From: Acridotheres tristis
Taxonomy: Eukaryota; Chordata; Aves; Passeriformes; Sturnidae
NCBI GenBank assembly: GCA_037013685.1
Contig: CM072919.1
Location: 52,508,116-52,572,115, forward strand
Length of the DNA stretch: 64,000 nt
Reading direction: 5' to 3'
Of this stretch, positions 1 to 13,600 are shown piece after piece; positions within the stretch are counted from its first letter, which is position 1; each line of letters opens with the position of its first letter. The notes beneath the pieces are model-generated. The model made no database searches. It saw nothing but the letters and a program-made list of their open reading frames with translations, and was not told the DNA's origin. Both the position numbers and the translations under genes were made by a program.

Positions 1-421
1 ACCACAAGCTTATTCACAAAGAAATAACTGTATATGAATTTCAGTTTAATTTATATATAAAATGGCTAACTACTTAAATGTGCAAGGCAGAAAAAAAATT
101 GTTACAGCAACTCCTCGAGAGAGTGATTTTTGCACCATGGAAATCTTGTATAAAATGTCATAGAAAATGGAGATTTTTAATGAGGAAGTTCTCAGTGCTT
201 CTTATCTTACAGCAAGCCGCCTGAGAACATGATTTTCTAGGTCCAGAAATGGTTCATAAAGATACAGTTTAGCTGACAGGTTGGCACTGTAGTGGTGTTG
301 CAGCTATAAACTTGCATGTTCAACTGACAAACTAAACCAAGGAGCCAAAAAACAATCAGTCTGTGTAAGGAGTTTAGTGAGTGGCTTCTTTCTATGAGAA
401 AGGTCTCATTCCTATATTCTT

Positions 422-444
422 GATATATATATATATATATATAT
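422..444. repeat. (TA)n microsatellite
   Basis: About eleven uninterrupted TA units in the downstream flank or distal 3' UTR of SLC1A1. Confidence 0.9.
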
Positions 445-682
445 TCTGCTTTTACTGCAAGGAAGAAACATTTAGAATTTGCACTCTGCACTTTTGTCTT
501 CATTACCTCTGCTTACTTTTGGGCTGACTAATATTTTGTTAAAATCAAAAGTGGACAACATAAAATGGACTTGTTTGTATTTCTCATGGAAATCTACAAG
601 GAGGCCATCAAAGTTGACCTAAATAGGTAAAGCATCATTATACAAAAGCTCTTCAAATGTTGGAAGAGCCAGCTCAGAGCAA

Positions 683-688
683 TTTATT
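683..688 (-). terminator. Candidate poly(A) signal AATAAA
   Basis: The plus-strand TTTATT is AATAAA on the transcript strand, 683-688 nt downstream of the SLC1A1 stop codon. It is followed within 50 nt by a U-rich stretch (TTTTGTATAATGATG). It is the only exact hexamer seen between the stop and the window edge. Use of the site is inferred. Confidence 0.4.
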
Positions 689-1370
689 TCACAACAGAAG
701 GCCAATACCAGGAGCTGGTATTCACATGAAAGGTATGGGGAAACTTAGCTACATAAATTCTGGACATCTTTCAGTGACTAATTATTTCACAATTGAAGAA
801 AAACTAAACCCTATTCACAGTAAAATGTACTTATTACAAGGCCCTTCTGGTCTGTTTTTTCCTGAATCACGCAAGTAGTATCCCCTCAGCTGCAGAAATT
901 AGCATTTTGGCAAATGATCAAGTTACAGGAGTTGTCAAGTACTGTGCAACCTGTTTAGAAGGCAAGGATGTAAAAAGGGATTTCATACAGGTGCTTTGTG
1001 ATGTGGTTATGTGTAAAATGCTGTGCTACTCCTGAGTAAAACACATTTGTCTGTCCCAGCTAATGACCCATTTATGAGCATGCTGATTCCAGAGAGGCAT
1101 TTCACAGCCCTAGGAATAGTATATATTAAAAAAAAAAAGTATTTTACAACTCTCTTTTTCTTCAACCTATCAGTAATGACTAACAATGGTGAGTTCAAAC
1201 TGTTGAGGGAGATGATGAGAAGGGGCAGAACTGGTAAGGAGAATCAGATTCTGCGTGGTAAATCAAATGTAAGTGAGATGTAATTCATTCTCTATTTCCT
1301 TTAAGCTTTTTGAGATATTGCATATGGCCATGTCCCCTAGTGCTCCTGTTTTATCTGAAAGCTACTGGCT

Positions 1371-1617
1371 TTAGAACTGGGATGTCTGTGTGAAGGATAT
1401 GGTGTCAGATTTATCTATAGCAAAGCCTCCGTTGATGTAAGATTTCTTGGCCTGTGTTTCATCATTATCAAGTATTCCTGTTTCCAAGGCAAAAGGATTG
1501 ACTATGTTGACTTCAGAGGTGACATCCATCTGCTCCAGCTCCTTTTTTGAGAGCTTCTCCACTACTCCTGTACCAAAGGCATCTCCCAAGACATTCACCA
1601 TTGTTCTGAACCGATCC
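1371..1617 (-). CDS. SLC1A1: SLC1A1 terminal coding exon 12 (TM8, C-tail, stop)
   Basis: 247 nt, finishing Leu446, residues 447-527 and TAA (1373-1371). The acceptor is TTCCATAG. It begins [17 protein letters not shown]: Asp447 and Arg450 are the residues that contact the substrate amino and side-chain carboxyl groups. The cytosolic tail has the EAAT3-specific [12 protein letters not shown] and ends [13 protein letters not shown]. The final TSQF is the PDZ-binding motif used by EAAT3. This tail is the best evidence for SLC1A1 over its paralogues. Confidence 0.98.
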
Positions 1618-4600
1618 CTATGGAATAAAAATGTTGTGAGACAAACCATTCAATTGTTGAGAAAATCCTTTTAGTAAAACTAAGGTACTCTAGCTCATGC
1701 AATGATGTTTTCTTCCCAGTGCAGATCTGGGTAATTATTCAATTAAAAGAAAACAGTCTTGTAAAACAAGAAACAGAATTTTAACCACATATATTTGAAG
1801 AAGCCTGGAGTAATTTTCACGAGAAATGACTTTGTACAGGACATGCAAAACTGCATGACTGCAAGTCATGTCACTTGTCTGTTAGAGCAGTAATTCCACT
1901 TCTGTGGCAATGCCTTATAAAATATTGGAAGGATCACCTCTCAGGCCCCTGAAGTATGCTACAAAGCTGGTTCCCTTTGTAATGATAGACTGTGGGGTGC
2001 AGCAGCATTGTGCCTTTTGTCATTCTAAGAGTCATGTCCTCAGCCTGAAGAGCACCTAGCCCAGTATCTTCAGTATTCTGACCCAAACCTGGAAAAAGGA
2101 AAGGCCTGTATTCTGCTAGCTTCTCCTTGTTAAAGGGTTGATGTACAAATTTGTACTAAACAAATCACTTAAAGGAATATGATACTCCTGCACTATTGAT
2201 TTGTCTCCAGACAGAAACATGACATGAAGGCCTTAAAAACCTGCTGCTATTCGGCAGAGGAACAGCAAACCCTTGCAATATAACAAAGTTCTTGAAAAGC
2301 AACATGAAAGTATGGTATGGACAGTAGAAGGCCATGCTTCCCTGTTTTTCTTTTCAGCTACAGAGCACTACAAAGACTCTGTGACAGAACAAGTTTCTCT
2401 TTCTGTGCAGAGACTTTGAGGTGGATATATTCACAGTATTTCTCAATACTTCTACAACTGCTGAATTCCAGTGCTAAAAAAGTTTTCCATGTGCAACAAA
2501 AATATATGATAGGGAAAGGAAGAGAAAACAGTAAAGTTATTAGTAGGATCAATGTGACAATTGAGGAAATCAACAGCACTGGAAACTCATCTGTTATAAT
2601 AGTACTATTCTATTAATTTTTCTATTTGTCATTTAACATGTGGAAATACTACTAAAGCCTATGTAACATAACTTTGGTAAGTTCAGAATTAACTAGCGCG
2701 CTGTTAATGAGCCACTACTAGCAAATAGTTTGCAAAATGATACATTCTAGGCAGTAAGTACAAAAGGTGAAAGTGTTAATAATCTACGTGGCACGAAAAT
2801 CTCCTATGTGCATTCCATCTCCTGAGGTGCAAAATGCACTAGCAATGATCCCTGGTATATTAAATTAATCTTTCTTTTACACAGCAAAACATATCTCAGT
2901 CTGAAAAATGCCTCGATTAGAACCAAAAACCTCTTGAATTATTTGTATGTTTCATGGTGGAACAAGTACCTTCCACGTACTAATATTGTGCCTAAAACCC
3001 ACAAAAGCTATGGACTTTAAAAAATCTGTAAGTAAAGATCAGATCCATAAAGTCATGATTGGTCTGAGAAATAAGGTATTGTTCTCTTTCTTTCTTTCTT
3101 TCTTTCTCACTTCCATAAGATAAGTAGATGGCATGAAATGAAATTATTAGAGATGAAAATTAAAACAAAATTCAATGATGTCTCTGCACTATACATCATT
3201 AGGATGTGGAATTCATCTCCATAGGACTTGTGGAAACATGGGTCCCAAAGCAATGAGGCATTCAGAGAAGAAGAAGACAAAAATCACCTCTAACTCAGGA
3301 ACTGTCTGCACTGCCACAGGAGTCTGGGCAAATACTTTGGAAAAAAAAAAAAAAAAAAAAATTTGTTCTGTTCTTATACTCTTTAGATACCTGCTCTGAG
3401 CTAGTGGTTTGTACCGATCTGCACTATACTTAAAAACATTAAATGCCCACTAGGAATAGAAGAGAGCTGGAGAAAACAAAATGACTGTGGAGCACAGCAA
3501 ACAAACTATTAGATCCTCTTCCAGACAGCTAACTGGGAGAACGTACTTGTGGATGGAACTGGTTCCTTTGGAGAAATTATGCTTACATATAAATGGAATT
3601 GATTATTGGATCCATGCAACAGCCCTGATTTTCTGGAGACTGGCATTTCTCTCCATTTGCAAAACTGAGTTGTATAATCAAATAAATTAAATATATCTGT
3701 GAAAGACATAGGTTGCTGCCAGAAATCCTTCAATAAAATTATTGGAAGGGGCTGAGGAGGAACAGCAAGGGATTTATCTTGAGTGTAAATAAAGCTGCAG
3801 AAGACATGCAAATATTACAAAATTATTAAGATCAGTGGATTGATACCAGTGAAATGTCATCCATTCATACAGCAGGTGAAAAAGACCATGGGCTGACCAC
3901 TAAAGTTCACACAGTTTAGGAGGAAAAAGAACTAAAATTATACTCCTTAACTTGTGAATCTTGTTACCCTATGTGTCATGGGACAAAACTGAGTATTGAT
4001 GCCCTTCTGACCTCCAGGATATACTCTGTGATTCTTTGGGCTTCTGCAATAGTAGCAGTTACACTGCTATACTTGAACTGAAGTTATACTGGTGTAATTT
4101 GAACAGAAAAGATTTCTGGTGAAAAGGCTTCACTCCAGAAAGAGCAGATGAATGGTACTGAGAGGTTTTGAAGTACTCTTACGTGGTTGGGATTAGGCAT
4201 AAGGATCACTCTCCAAATTTACCTGTGCTTGTTGATCGAGGGCTGGGCTAGTGCTCTCAGTGAAGAACAGCCCTAGCAAAGTAGTGCTGGCAGCACAGAC
4301 CTGTGTACAGCCTGCTGTATGTGTGCACGTAGAATCCAGGGTCAGTTTTGCTGTGTTCATGTTGTGCTCTACTGTCAGTGTATGGATATTACACACTTTT
4401 CAGCTTGTGGATACATTTGATTTTCATGAATGATGTCTGTATTTAGCATAATGTGGTGGCATCTTGGACACTCTAGAGACATTTCTTGGTACTGTCAAAT
4501 TTGTCTGTCTTGAGGATATTGCTCATGATTTATTAGTGTTGTTGACCACTTTAAGGCAGAAAGCATCTCTGAATGTGAGGTTATTCACTGCCATCCCATG

Positions 4601-7600
4601 CAGTAGGACTTCTCTCACAATCAAAGCCATTACTGCACTCAACTCTGAACAAGTCTGGCTGTAAGAATAATCTTTGTCCCTTTTCTGCCGCAGTCCTAAA
4701 TGATTTTATTGCTTTCTTTCTCAGACTCACACATTTCCAGGCAACTTGTGCAAACATTAAAAAAAAGGAAAATCATTAAATATGGGGTACCCTAAACTTA
4801 CAGAAGCCAGTCAACTGCAATGATCAGGGTAACATCTTCGGCAGGCAGGCCAACAGCACTCAGCACAATCACCATGGTGACAAGTCCGGCTTGGGGCACG
4901 CCTGCAGCCCCGATGCTGGCTGCCGTAGCTGTGACACTAAATTCCAAATAAAACCCAGAAAAGGCATTCAGAATACACGTTACTAACAGAAACTCTGTTT
5001 TCTGGCACAAATAGTTTTATTTCACTGCAAGAAAAAGCCTAAATGTTTCCATTTTCCTCTCGTATAATATTTACTCAAAGTCGGGTCTCAAGCTTATATA
5101 GGACAAACCATGTTCTGATGTACTGTTATGGTTACACTGCAGAATAACAGGCAACACATATCTCGCAAGCAAACTGGATAGATCAATATCAGAGGCTGAG
5201 TTAGGTTTGTGAATGTTTGCAGGGAAGAATAATGGCAATTTTCATAACAGCGCTGTATACCATCTGCATATCCTGGTCCATCCTACCTCCTCATTAGGCT
5301 ACACTGGTTAGGCCTTGGTTTAAGAAGCGAGAATATTTGTTATTTCTTTGCTGTGAATGATTTAAATTTTCCCACGGGGTATCCTAAGTTAATGCTGCAT
5401 TTACAAAAAAGAATCACTTCCCACAGAATGCATGTGATGGCTTTAGTCTTACCTAATGGTAACTATTTGGCCAATATCCAGTTCTAAGTCATTCAGCTGT
5501 GCAATAAATATGGCTGCTACTGCTTCATAAAGAGCTGTGCCATCCATGTTGATGGTAGCTCCAACTGGAAGAACGAACCTCGTGATTCTTTTGTCAATCA
5601 AGTTTTTTTCTTCTGCACAGCGGAAGGTGACAGGCAAAGTTGCTGAACTGGCACATAATGAAACACATAAAGTAAGTGCAGGCAACAACACACCACTTCA
5701 ATTATGTTTCCTTTTGCTCAGAGCATGATCTACTTAATAACTCAAATGGAAATCTAAGGCAGGAAGGAAGGCTGCACCATGAAAAAGCAAAGCAATTTTG
5801 CTATACCTTCTGATTTTAAGAAAGAAATAGCTAAGTGTTAGTTGTTCTCAAAATTAAATGGTAAATTGCCATGGTATATGTAGTCATAAAAAACATGCAA
5901 CAGCTTAAATGCTGTCAAGTCTGTGGCTAATGAACTGAATGGCAAAGAAGTGCCTCTGCCTGGGAGAAGTGGATGCTCTTTTGGTGTAAGGCTAAGGCAT
6001 TTTGTAGTGCCCTTTGGCTATGACAGAAATAATGATGAAAACAGTATTTCATCCTCCAAGGGACTGAGAACTGTCTAGCTGATACCAGGGCTTTAAAAAA
6101 AGTAGCAGTAAAATCAGAGTACAGACTATGCAACTACTACTAGGTACAGTATAGAAAAGATGTTTCTTTTGTTTACCTGGAAGAGATCATGAGGGCCGTC
6201 AGAAGTGCCTGAGCCATCCCCAGGGCAAACTGAAAAGGATTTTTCCTTACTATTATGAAGTAGATAAGCGGCAGGATTATACTGGAATGGATTGCAAGTC
6301 TGCAAAATAAAATCAACTAGTTAAACAAATAGATCCATCTCATTATCATTCCTTACTAAGATGGTGATAATAGGTACCCAGCTCTGTCCTCAAGTATATT
6401 TATGAAACACTAAAGGTGACTTTAATGACACCTAGGTGCAAAATTTAGAGAGAATGCCACATTAATAAAAAACAGACTAATGCTGTTCTACACTTCCTTT
6501 TGGAAAGGAGAGACCATACATTAATTGTCTCTCTTGCCTAAGCTGAACAAGAATTGACCTTGGAAATAATTTTAAACTGATCAAAATGAGAAGCCTAAAC
6601 TAATATATATTATTTAAACTGATGTGCAGAGGGTAATTTGAAATAACACTAAAACACTCTTCGCCAAATCCTTACAATGCAAACCAGAGACAAATCAGAA
6701 AACCCAATCAAATTATTATTCTTAATTTGTCTGCCCTTATTACAGAACATGTTTTCGAAATAAAGGTAAACATGCTTTTCAGTCAGGGACAGCTGAAATA
6801 CACATCTTTCTGCAGAAACTTCAAATATGAACCTTTAGAAAAATACACATCTGCTCTGGGGAAAGCTGTGTAAGCTCAGGTCTACAATTAAAATTTTGGT
6901 GGGTATTCCAGACTGTTTAAATGAGATATATTTAGTCTAAGCATTTTTAATGTTATAAATTGCTGAAATACTGTATTTTGAAACTATTAATTTTTAAAAT
7001 TAAGTGGGTTGACTCATAGAAGATAACTTGCTCTCTTGACTTTAGCAGCTCAGATGTATTTGCCTGGATATTTGTACAGGTCTCAGGGACAAAATCATCC
7101 TTCAACTTATGTATTAATTTTGAATACTATGCAGTAATCGTGAATGCACATGAATGTAGAGGTTGTGGGCACGTTTGAAATTAAATGTGTTTGAGGCATC
7201 CATGAATACTCCCTGTGTTCAAAGGTGGCAATTATAGCAACATCAGCTTTTCATGAAAAGAAATTATCACATAGCCTGGAAACATAAACTCAAAAACTCT
7301 TGTCGCCTATGACTTTGGAATTTTAATTCTGTCCTCACAAAATATTCATGGGTATATTCCTGTGTTGTAATAGTGCTCTATGGTTTCAGTGCAGTTGATA
7401 AAGTAGCAATAAATCATGGTACCATTTGTTCTGCCAAAACCAGACAATTAAGAGACCAGAAGCCACAGTACAGAAATCCATAGAAGCATCAAAAATCACC
7501 CACAAAACCTATATATTTGTTTCCTTAGACAAAAATATCTTTTTTAAAGGAATGGGCATTAAAGTTTTAATTCTGTAAGGGAACATATGACATATTTAGT

Positions 7601-10600
7601 AGAATGCAAATAACAGCATACAACATGTCTTGATAACATTTTGTAAATAACTCTAGAAAGAAATCTAGCAATACATGTACTACCACAAGGCACCATTGTA
7701 TAAATTGCTAGGTTTGTAATAGGCTTGAGAGAAAACTGTATTCCGCAGAATATACAGGAAAAAAAAGAAAGTGGTATGGGGTGCCATTTGCTGTCTTAAT
7801 AAAATGTTAATGAGAGTAAGCATTTTAAATATGTCTAAGTCTAAAAGCATACTGACTATTTAGATCTGCACCTTTTTAGTAGCAGCATGAGCATGACATT
7901 ATTAAAAAATTATATATTTTTGTGTATCTGCTATGCTGCTACCAGTTCTCCTGAAACAAATTTGAAGTAATATTTATTTTTGTTCATAAAATGCAATTCT
8001 TAGCAAGCAGTAGAAATTTTTTTACCAAAAATCATAATCAGTAATTGAAAATGGAAATTCTAATAGCATTCATTTTTAAGTGAGGAAGAATCTTGTCGCT
8101 CAGAATTCCAAGCTGCTATTCCATATGGGACTATCTCTTACAGGGACGTGACGTAGCTTGTAGCTGCACAGGCAAGGAGAGTCTGCTTCCTTTTTTTTTT
8201 TTTTTTTCCCTCTCACTTCAGCCTGAGTTCCCTCTGGTACTTAAATTATGTCTTCACTTTGACTTTCCTCTGCTGTAACTTCTAATATGTCCTCATCCTG
8301 ACTCTGCAACCATTAATCGTGAGAGACTAGAGATACTTAGTGGCAAACTGCACCAAAGACACTGGGGGAAGTCTGTTCCTTCAGGGTGACCTGAATGAGA
8401 CACAGAGACTGAGATGAGCTGCAGACATTGGTGGAGGAGCGCTGGTAGGGCTGAGGCTATGAAAGATCATGAATAATTAAGCTGGGAAAAAGATGAGCTG
8501 GTTAAGGAGGTTAAAGGAAAGAAAAGAGAGGATGAGACAATTATCTTGATAAGGAATACAAGAAATGTTTAAGATAACCTGTTATTTTCAGGTTCAGGCT
8601 TAAAGAGAAGATGATAAACAGTTACATAAGACACCAGTGAACAGAATACAGCACGAACAGGCAGGGTTAAACACATAAGAATGAAAACCAAAATGATAGT
8701 AGGAACAGCAATTTTTAAGAAATCCAAACAAAGAGCAACATTTCTCCTTTTTTCTGAGAAGTAAGAGAAAAGGGTATTCTTGCAGGCTGAAAAGTGTAGA
8801 ACAAGCACGTGCAGCCTATAGCCTTGTGTGTACGTGCCCATATCTGCTCCTGTGATCTGATTACAGAATGCTCCCCTGATGATCAGTTTTGCAGAGAATG
8901 TACAGCTGTTATCCTTTATCCACAATGCCTTGAGCAGCCCTCATGGGACACTACTCTGCAGGAGGCAGAACTGCTGCAGAGATCTACCTGAGCATCTGTC
9001 AGGGGAAATGGTGTTATGTTTGGAGGTGCAGAGACTTTTTCTTTCTCTCCAAGGATGCAAAGGTGCTCACTGCATATAATATCTTTGATGGCACCTGGGG
9101 ATCTACTTAAATTGTTGTGCCTATCAAGCCAATGGTTACCAGCTAAACAGGAGACTATGCAATGGCAGTTTACTTTGCAATCGCAGTACTCGGGACAAGG
9201 CACTGTGTCTTCACACACATCTTAAGGAAGACTTGCCTTGTCACAGTTCAAATAGTAACCTGTAAGCAGTAACCCATATATAAATAGTCATAAAACTTGC
9301 AATCACATGTAAAACTAAAATGTGCTATCTGATGTAAAACTGAAGTAAAAAGGCAGTAGTAATCCATTCAACATATTCCTCCTCTGAATCGACTGGAGTT
9401 AATACCATAGAAAACCTACAGAATGATACACTGTCATTCTGTCAGTGATTTCTATCAAGCTTGTGGCTGGGGTGTAATTTTTAATTTGTACAGAAAATAT
9501 TAGAGTCTTGATTTACCATCTCTTGGTAAATATCAGCTTCTGAAACCTGTAAAAATCGGACTTATTTTCCAAGTGCAAACAAAGTACTCACAAAAAATTG
9601 TATAATGCATTAGCTGAACATAACTTGCACTCATCTCCAACATTTTTAAAAAGTAATGAATCAGTGCTATTTCTGGAGCAGTAATTCTTATTTAGAAAGA
9701 AATTTTATTTGTGATTTTCAAACAGCTAGTCCAAACATACCAACTTATGAATAAAACAAAACAACAACCTTGAAATAAATGTGCTTATCTAGCACAGATT
9801 AATGCAAAAACCCCAGAGATCCTTCTTTACTATTTATAAAATAGTTTGCATTTAAGACTAATATATTACCATTCTCTTTGCTTGGCTGTCAGAAAGTGTG
9901 TGAATAACATTTGAAGAATAGCATGCAAATGCATAAAGTGTTGGGAAAGAAACTCTTGAACAACTTTGGACCTAGTCTCTAGACAAAACATATAAATCCT
10001 TAGTATACTGAAGGAATTACAGGAGTGGATGCTAAGGTAATGGATCAATACTGCCTAGAAGGCTACACTTCACTGAACTGGAAATAGAAATTTAAGCACA
10101 TTTATCTTACTGGGACTGTAATATCCATTTAACTGACAAAAAAAGTCCTTTGTAGGACAGTCTTCAGAGATATATAATAATTTGGTATTATAACCTCACA
10201 TTTGGAGCAGTTAAGTTATTCTGAAGTTCCACTGCTGAAAGGCTCCGCATTGTGCAGGTGTAACCTCCTCCACCCAGACTGTTCTACATAGACAACAGCT
10301 AGCAAAAAAAAATAGAAAAAAAGTTCTGATGTTTGTTTATGTTATTTAGATTGCAACTCTTTCTGCAGCCTCACCATCTACCCTAACCTTGAAGGAGGAA
10401 TTAGCAGACAGTGCAATCACCAGGGCTTCTCTTGATGTCAGCACTCTGCTCAGTACTGGGGAGGGAAGAGATCAGCCTCTGACATCCTTTATTGTGCACT
10501 GCTCTTACTGTATATCTATATTCAGCAAGGAAATTTTGGTCTGTGCTGCTACACCTTAGGCCCAAAAATTCCACGGAGGTTCTCAACATAATCCACATAT

Positions 10601-13600
10601 TTGTCTATGTTTGATAGGCTGGCAAGCCCAAATAAGACATATATCATAACCTCACCTTTAATACAACAATATTTTCTGCTTCATCACAAGCTGTGAAATG
10701 CAACAATGAATACAAGAAAGGAATTTGCATTTAGGTTTTTTTAGAATGCAAGGCAGTGACTTTTTAAAACAAAACATGCACCCAGCAAAACTAACTATCC
10801 TTACACACCCTCACGTAATTTTCACTGAGGAGAAGTTTTGTCTCAGACCTAGAAGACTGGATGTGGTGGATAACTGAGTGGTAATCAAATGAGTTCCAAG
10901 ACTGCAAACATAAAATTCCATCTTTAAGAAATTACATACCCACTTATTACTGTAGCCATATAAAGACCCAATTTACGAAAGATTTCCCAGTCCTCAACTT
11001 CTATTATCTTCCCAGCAACTAAAAACACGATACCAATTGGCATATACCTAGAAAGCAAAAATAAAGCTATCAAAAATGCATTTTCAGAAATACTGCATGC
11101 TCACCATTAAATAATCTCTCTCCCAAAGTAATTTTTAAAAACAGATGGAAAATATGTTTTGATATCCTATTTCACAACAACAAATTTTTTTTTCTTATGT
11201 TATACATTAGACTTTATTCATCTGCAGCAAGGTTACAAGAGAGGTGATAAAAAAGGATGGACAATAAAAGTAAATGTAACTCTACCTATTGTCTAGCTAG
11301 TTAGTATTGTATAACTTGGTGTCACAGAACACACAGAATACACAGAAGTTGGGAAGGGGTATGGGCATATAACCTGGTACAGCAAATGTTTAGGTATAGC
11401 CACAGGCTCCCCTGGGGGTGGAAGTTTGCAGGGCTGAGACCAGTGTCTGTCTAGCCTGCAATCACACACGGATGGGAAAGGTCTTCTTTAGTTACAGGAG
11501 CTGCCCTGCAGCACTGGAGGCTGTGTCTGTGTCACCTGCACACAGTCAAGTAAACCTGCACAAGGCCATGCCTTATGGATTTAAACAGCTGCGTAGGCTA
11601 CTGCCTACAGAAAATTCAAGGGAAATATCAGGAATTATGTTAGCACCAGCTACACTGTGGTTTTTTTTAGTTCCAGAGAGCAGCCTATCACAGAGACAAG
11701 TTGCTACTTCAGAGCTTTGAGCAGTATAAATTAATCTCGAAATTTGTGAAAATATAAAACGTATCAATTTTAAACCATAAATTATAAATTAATAAAATTT
11801 ATGTGCGCTATCTTATAAACAAAATTGTATCTTATCCCTGTAGAAAGCAGGGATGCTTACTTCCTCTAAGTACTGAACTTGATGAAAATAGAACTAATTC
11901 CTCATACTTTCAGCACAAAACTCTATTTCAAACAACAGCTCTCACATTTGTAGAAACTCAGGGAGCCTGTAGCCACAGCTTCTGGCGCATAGGAGAAAAT
12001 GGATAATCAATTTTAAAGTAAATTCCTGTATGGAATGTGCTAAGTCTGGAGTCTCGTTGGTGGCAACTTTCTGCAGAGTGAGGCAGCTTGTCTCCAGGGC
12101 TTTAACTTAGCCTGGGACTAAACTAGCTGCTTAGCACAGGACCAGCCGCAGAAATTAAATTAGCTTTCTTTAAGGAAGCAAGAAGTGTGCAACTAAACCC
12201 TGGACAGGTTTGCTGTTTATAGACATCTCAGTATACAAGGATGTAAGAAAAACCCATGGAAGGGTCAGATCTGACAAGGTACTGGTATCGAACGTGTATA
12301 TGAGCAGAGAATTGTTGCAAGTGGCACAAGGCACTCCACATGTAGGATCAAACTCTGGAAGTAATTGTCTGTATTTATAGTTCTGATCCTGTAATTGTGA
12401 TTTGCATAGACAAAATTCTGTGAATAGCTATGAAGTCCAACCAAATACTATCAAACAAGTTTCTATATTTTAAATTTGTTTTTCTTGTCTAAGAATATTA
12501 CAAGAATGTAGTCTCACAAAACCTATTAGCAGAAGGTAAATGATACTAAATTGTATTTTGCATACCATTTTGAATTTTCCTCTGTGCTGTGGCCTGCATA
12601 TTAATTCAGATTTCTAGAGAAACTTAAATCCAAGAACAGCCATCCCGTGAATATAATATCTGTCAGGGAATAATATTCAAGACACAGAAGGGCATATGGG
12701 TGCTAATGCTTATCCTCAAAAGAGTCCTGACTAGTGCACTAGTTTTTTATAAACATCTAGCAAGAATGTCTAAAAACCTGAGGTTTCTTGGGAACCAATA
12801 GGACTGTTTCTTTAGTATATATTAAGCGGAAGCCCTGTCTCCAGTTTCCTCAAAAGAATCAAATTCTGTAGGAAGGAAAATTTTTACCAATCTTTCTTTG
12901 AAAGCTGCTTTCTGTAAAGCACTATGCAAAAGCAAACATGAAGTCTGAGTCTTCTCCTACCTCTTCAATGACAAAATCCACTTAAAGAAGTTGTTGTAAA
13001 ATGCCAGTATATCCTTGGACTTACCACATAATTATCTGAACTATTCTCATTGTAGCTTCATTCAGCGCGTTGAAGAAATCCATCAACACTTGTCCTTTCT
13101 CTCCCATTTTCCCAATAACCATTCCAAAAACAAGACAAAAGACAATCAATCCCAGTGCATTGATGCCATTGGAATACATCCCCACGATTTTATATTCTTG
13201 GGTTTTGTTCTATAGATTTGAATAGAGAAAAAAATGCTATCTGAAAATGATGAATTTACTTTAAAGAGTTCTAAAATGAAAACACAGTTAGACTATTTTT
13301 TAAAGACATGAAAATCTTTCCCAGCCACTCCCAGCCAAGTGGGAAAGTTCAGGAAGGCACTAAACTGAACTTGAACACTTGGCATTTTAATGCCATGCAA
13401 GGATCTTAAAAAACTTCAGCAGGGAGTAAAGCACCCCTTAATTTGTATTGTCCTTTCTATAGACTTCTGACATGAGGTATGGCAAGGTCTAAGTATCCCA
13501 CAGTCATGCTTTCAAGATTTACTCTCCTTCACTCAAGATTTACTCCCCATTGGAAAGCAAAACACAGATGTAGAATCCTTGTGTTTGTTTCTGAGTAACT

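Larger units (their letters stand above)
1..1370 (-). other. SLC1A1: SLC1A1 3' untranslated region and downstream flank
   Basis: This stretch follows the stop codon and is AT-rich, with no convincing ORF or repeat apart from a TA dinucleotide run at 422-444. The 3' UTR must start here, but its end is not certain. The only AATAAA on the minus strand is at 688-683, which would give a UTR of about 700 nt. Mammalian SLC1A1 UTRs are longer, so it may run beyond position 1. Confidence 0.6.
1618..4801 (-). other. SLC1A1: SLC1A1 intron 11
   Basis: 3184-bp GT-AG intron, AT-rich. It holds a (CTTT)n tract at 3083-3107 and a 21-nt A run at 3341-3361. I see no other gene or recognisable transposon. Confidence 0.85.

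Noticed and set aside
1..1370. A neighbouring downstream gene (SPATA6L expected by mammalian synteny)
   Set aside because: No exon of it could be recognised in the sequence available.
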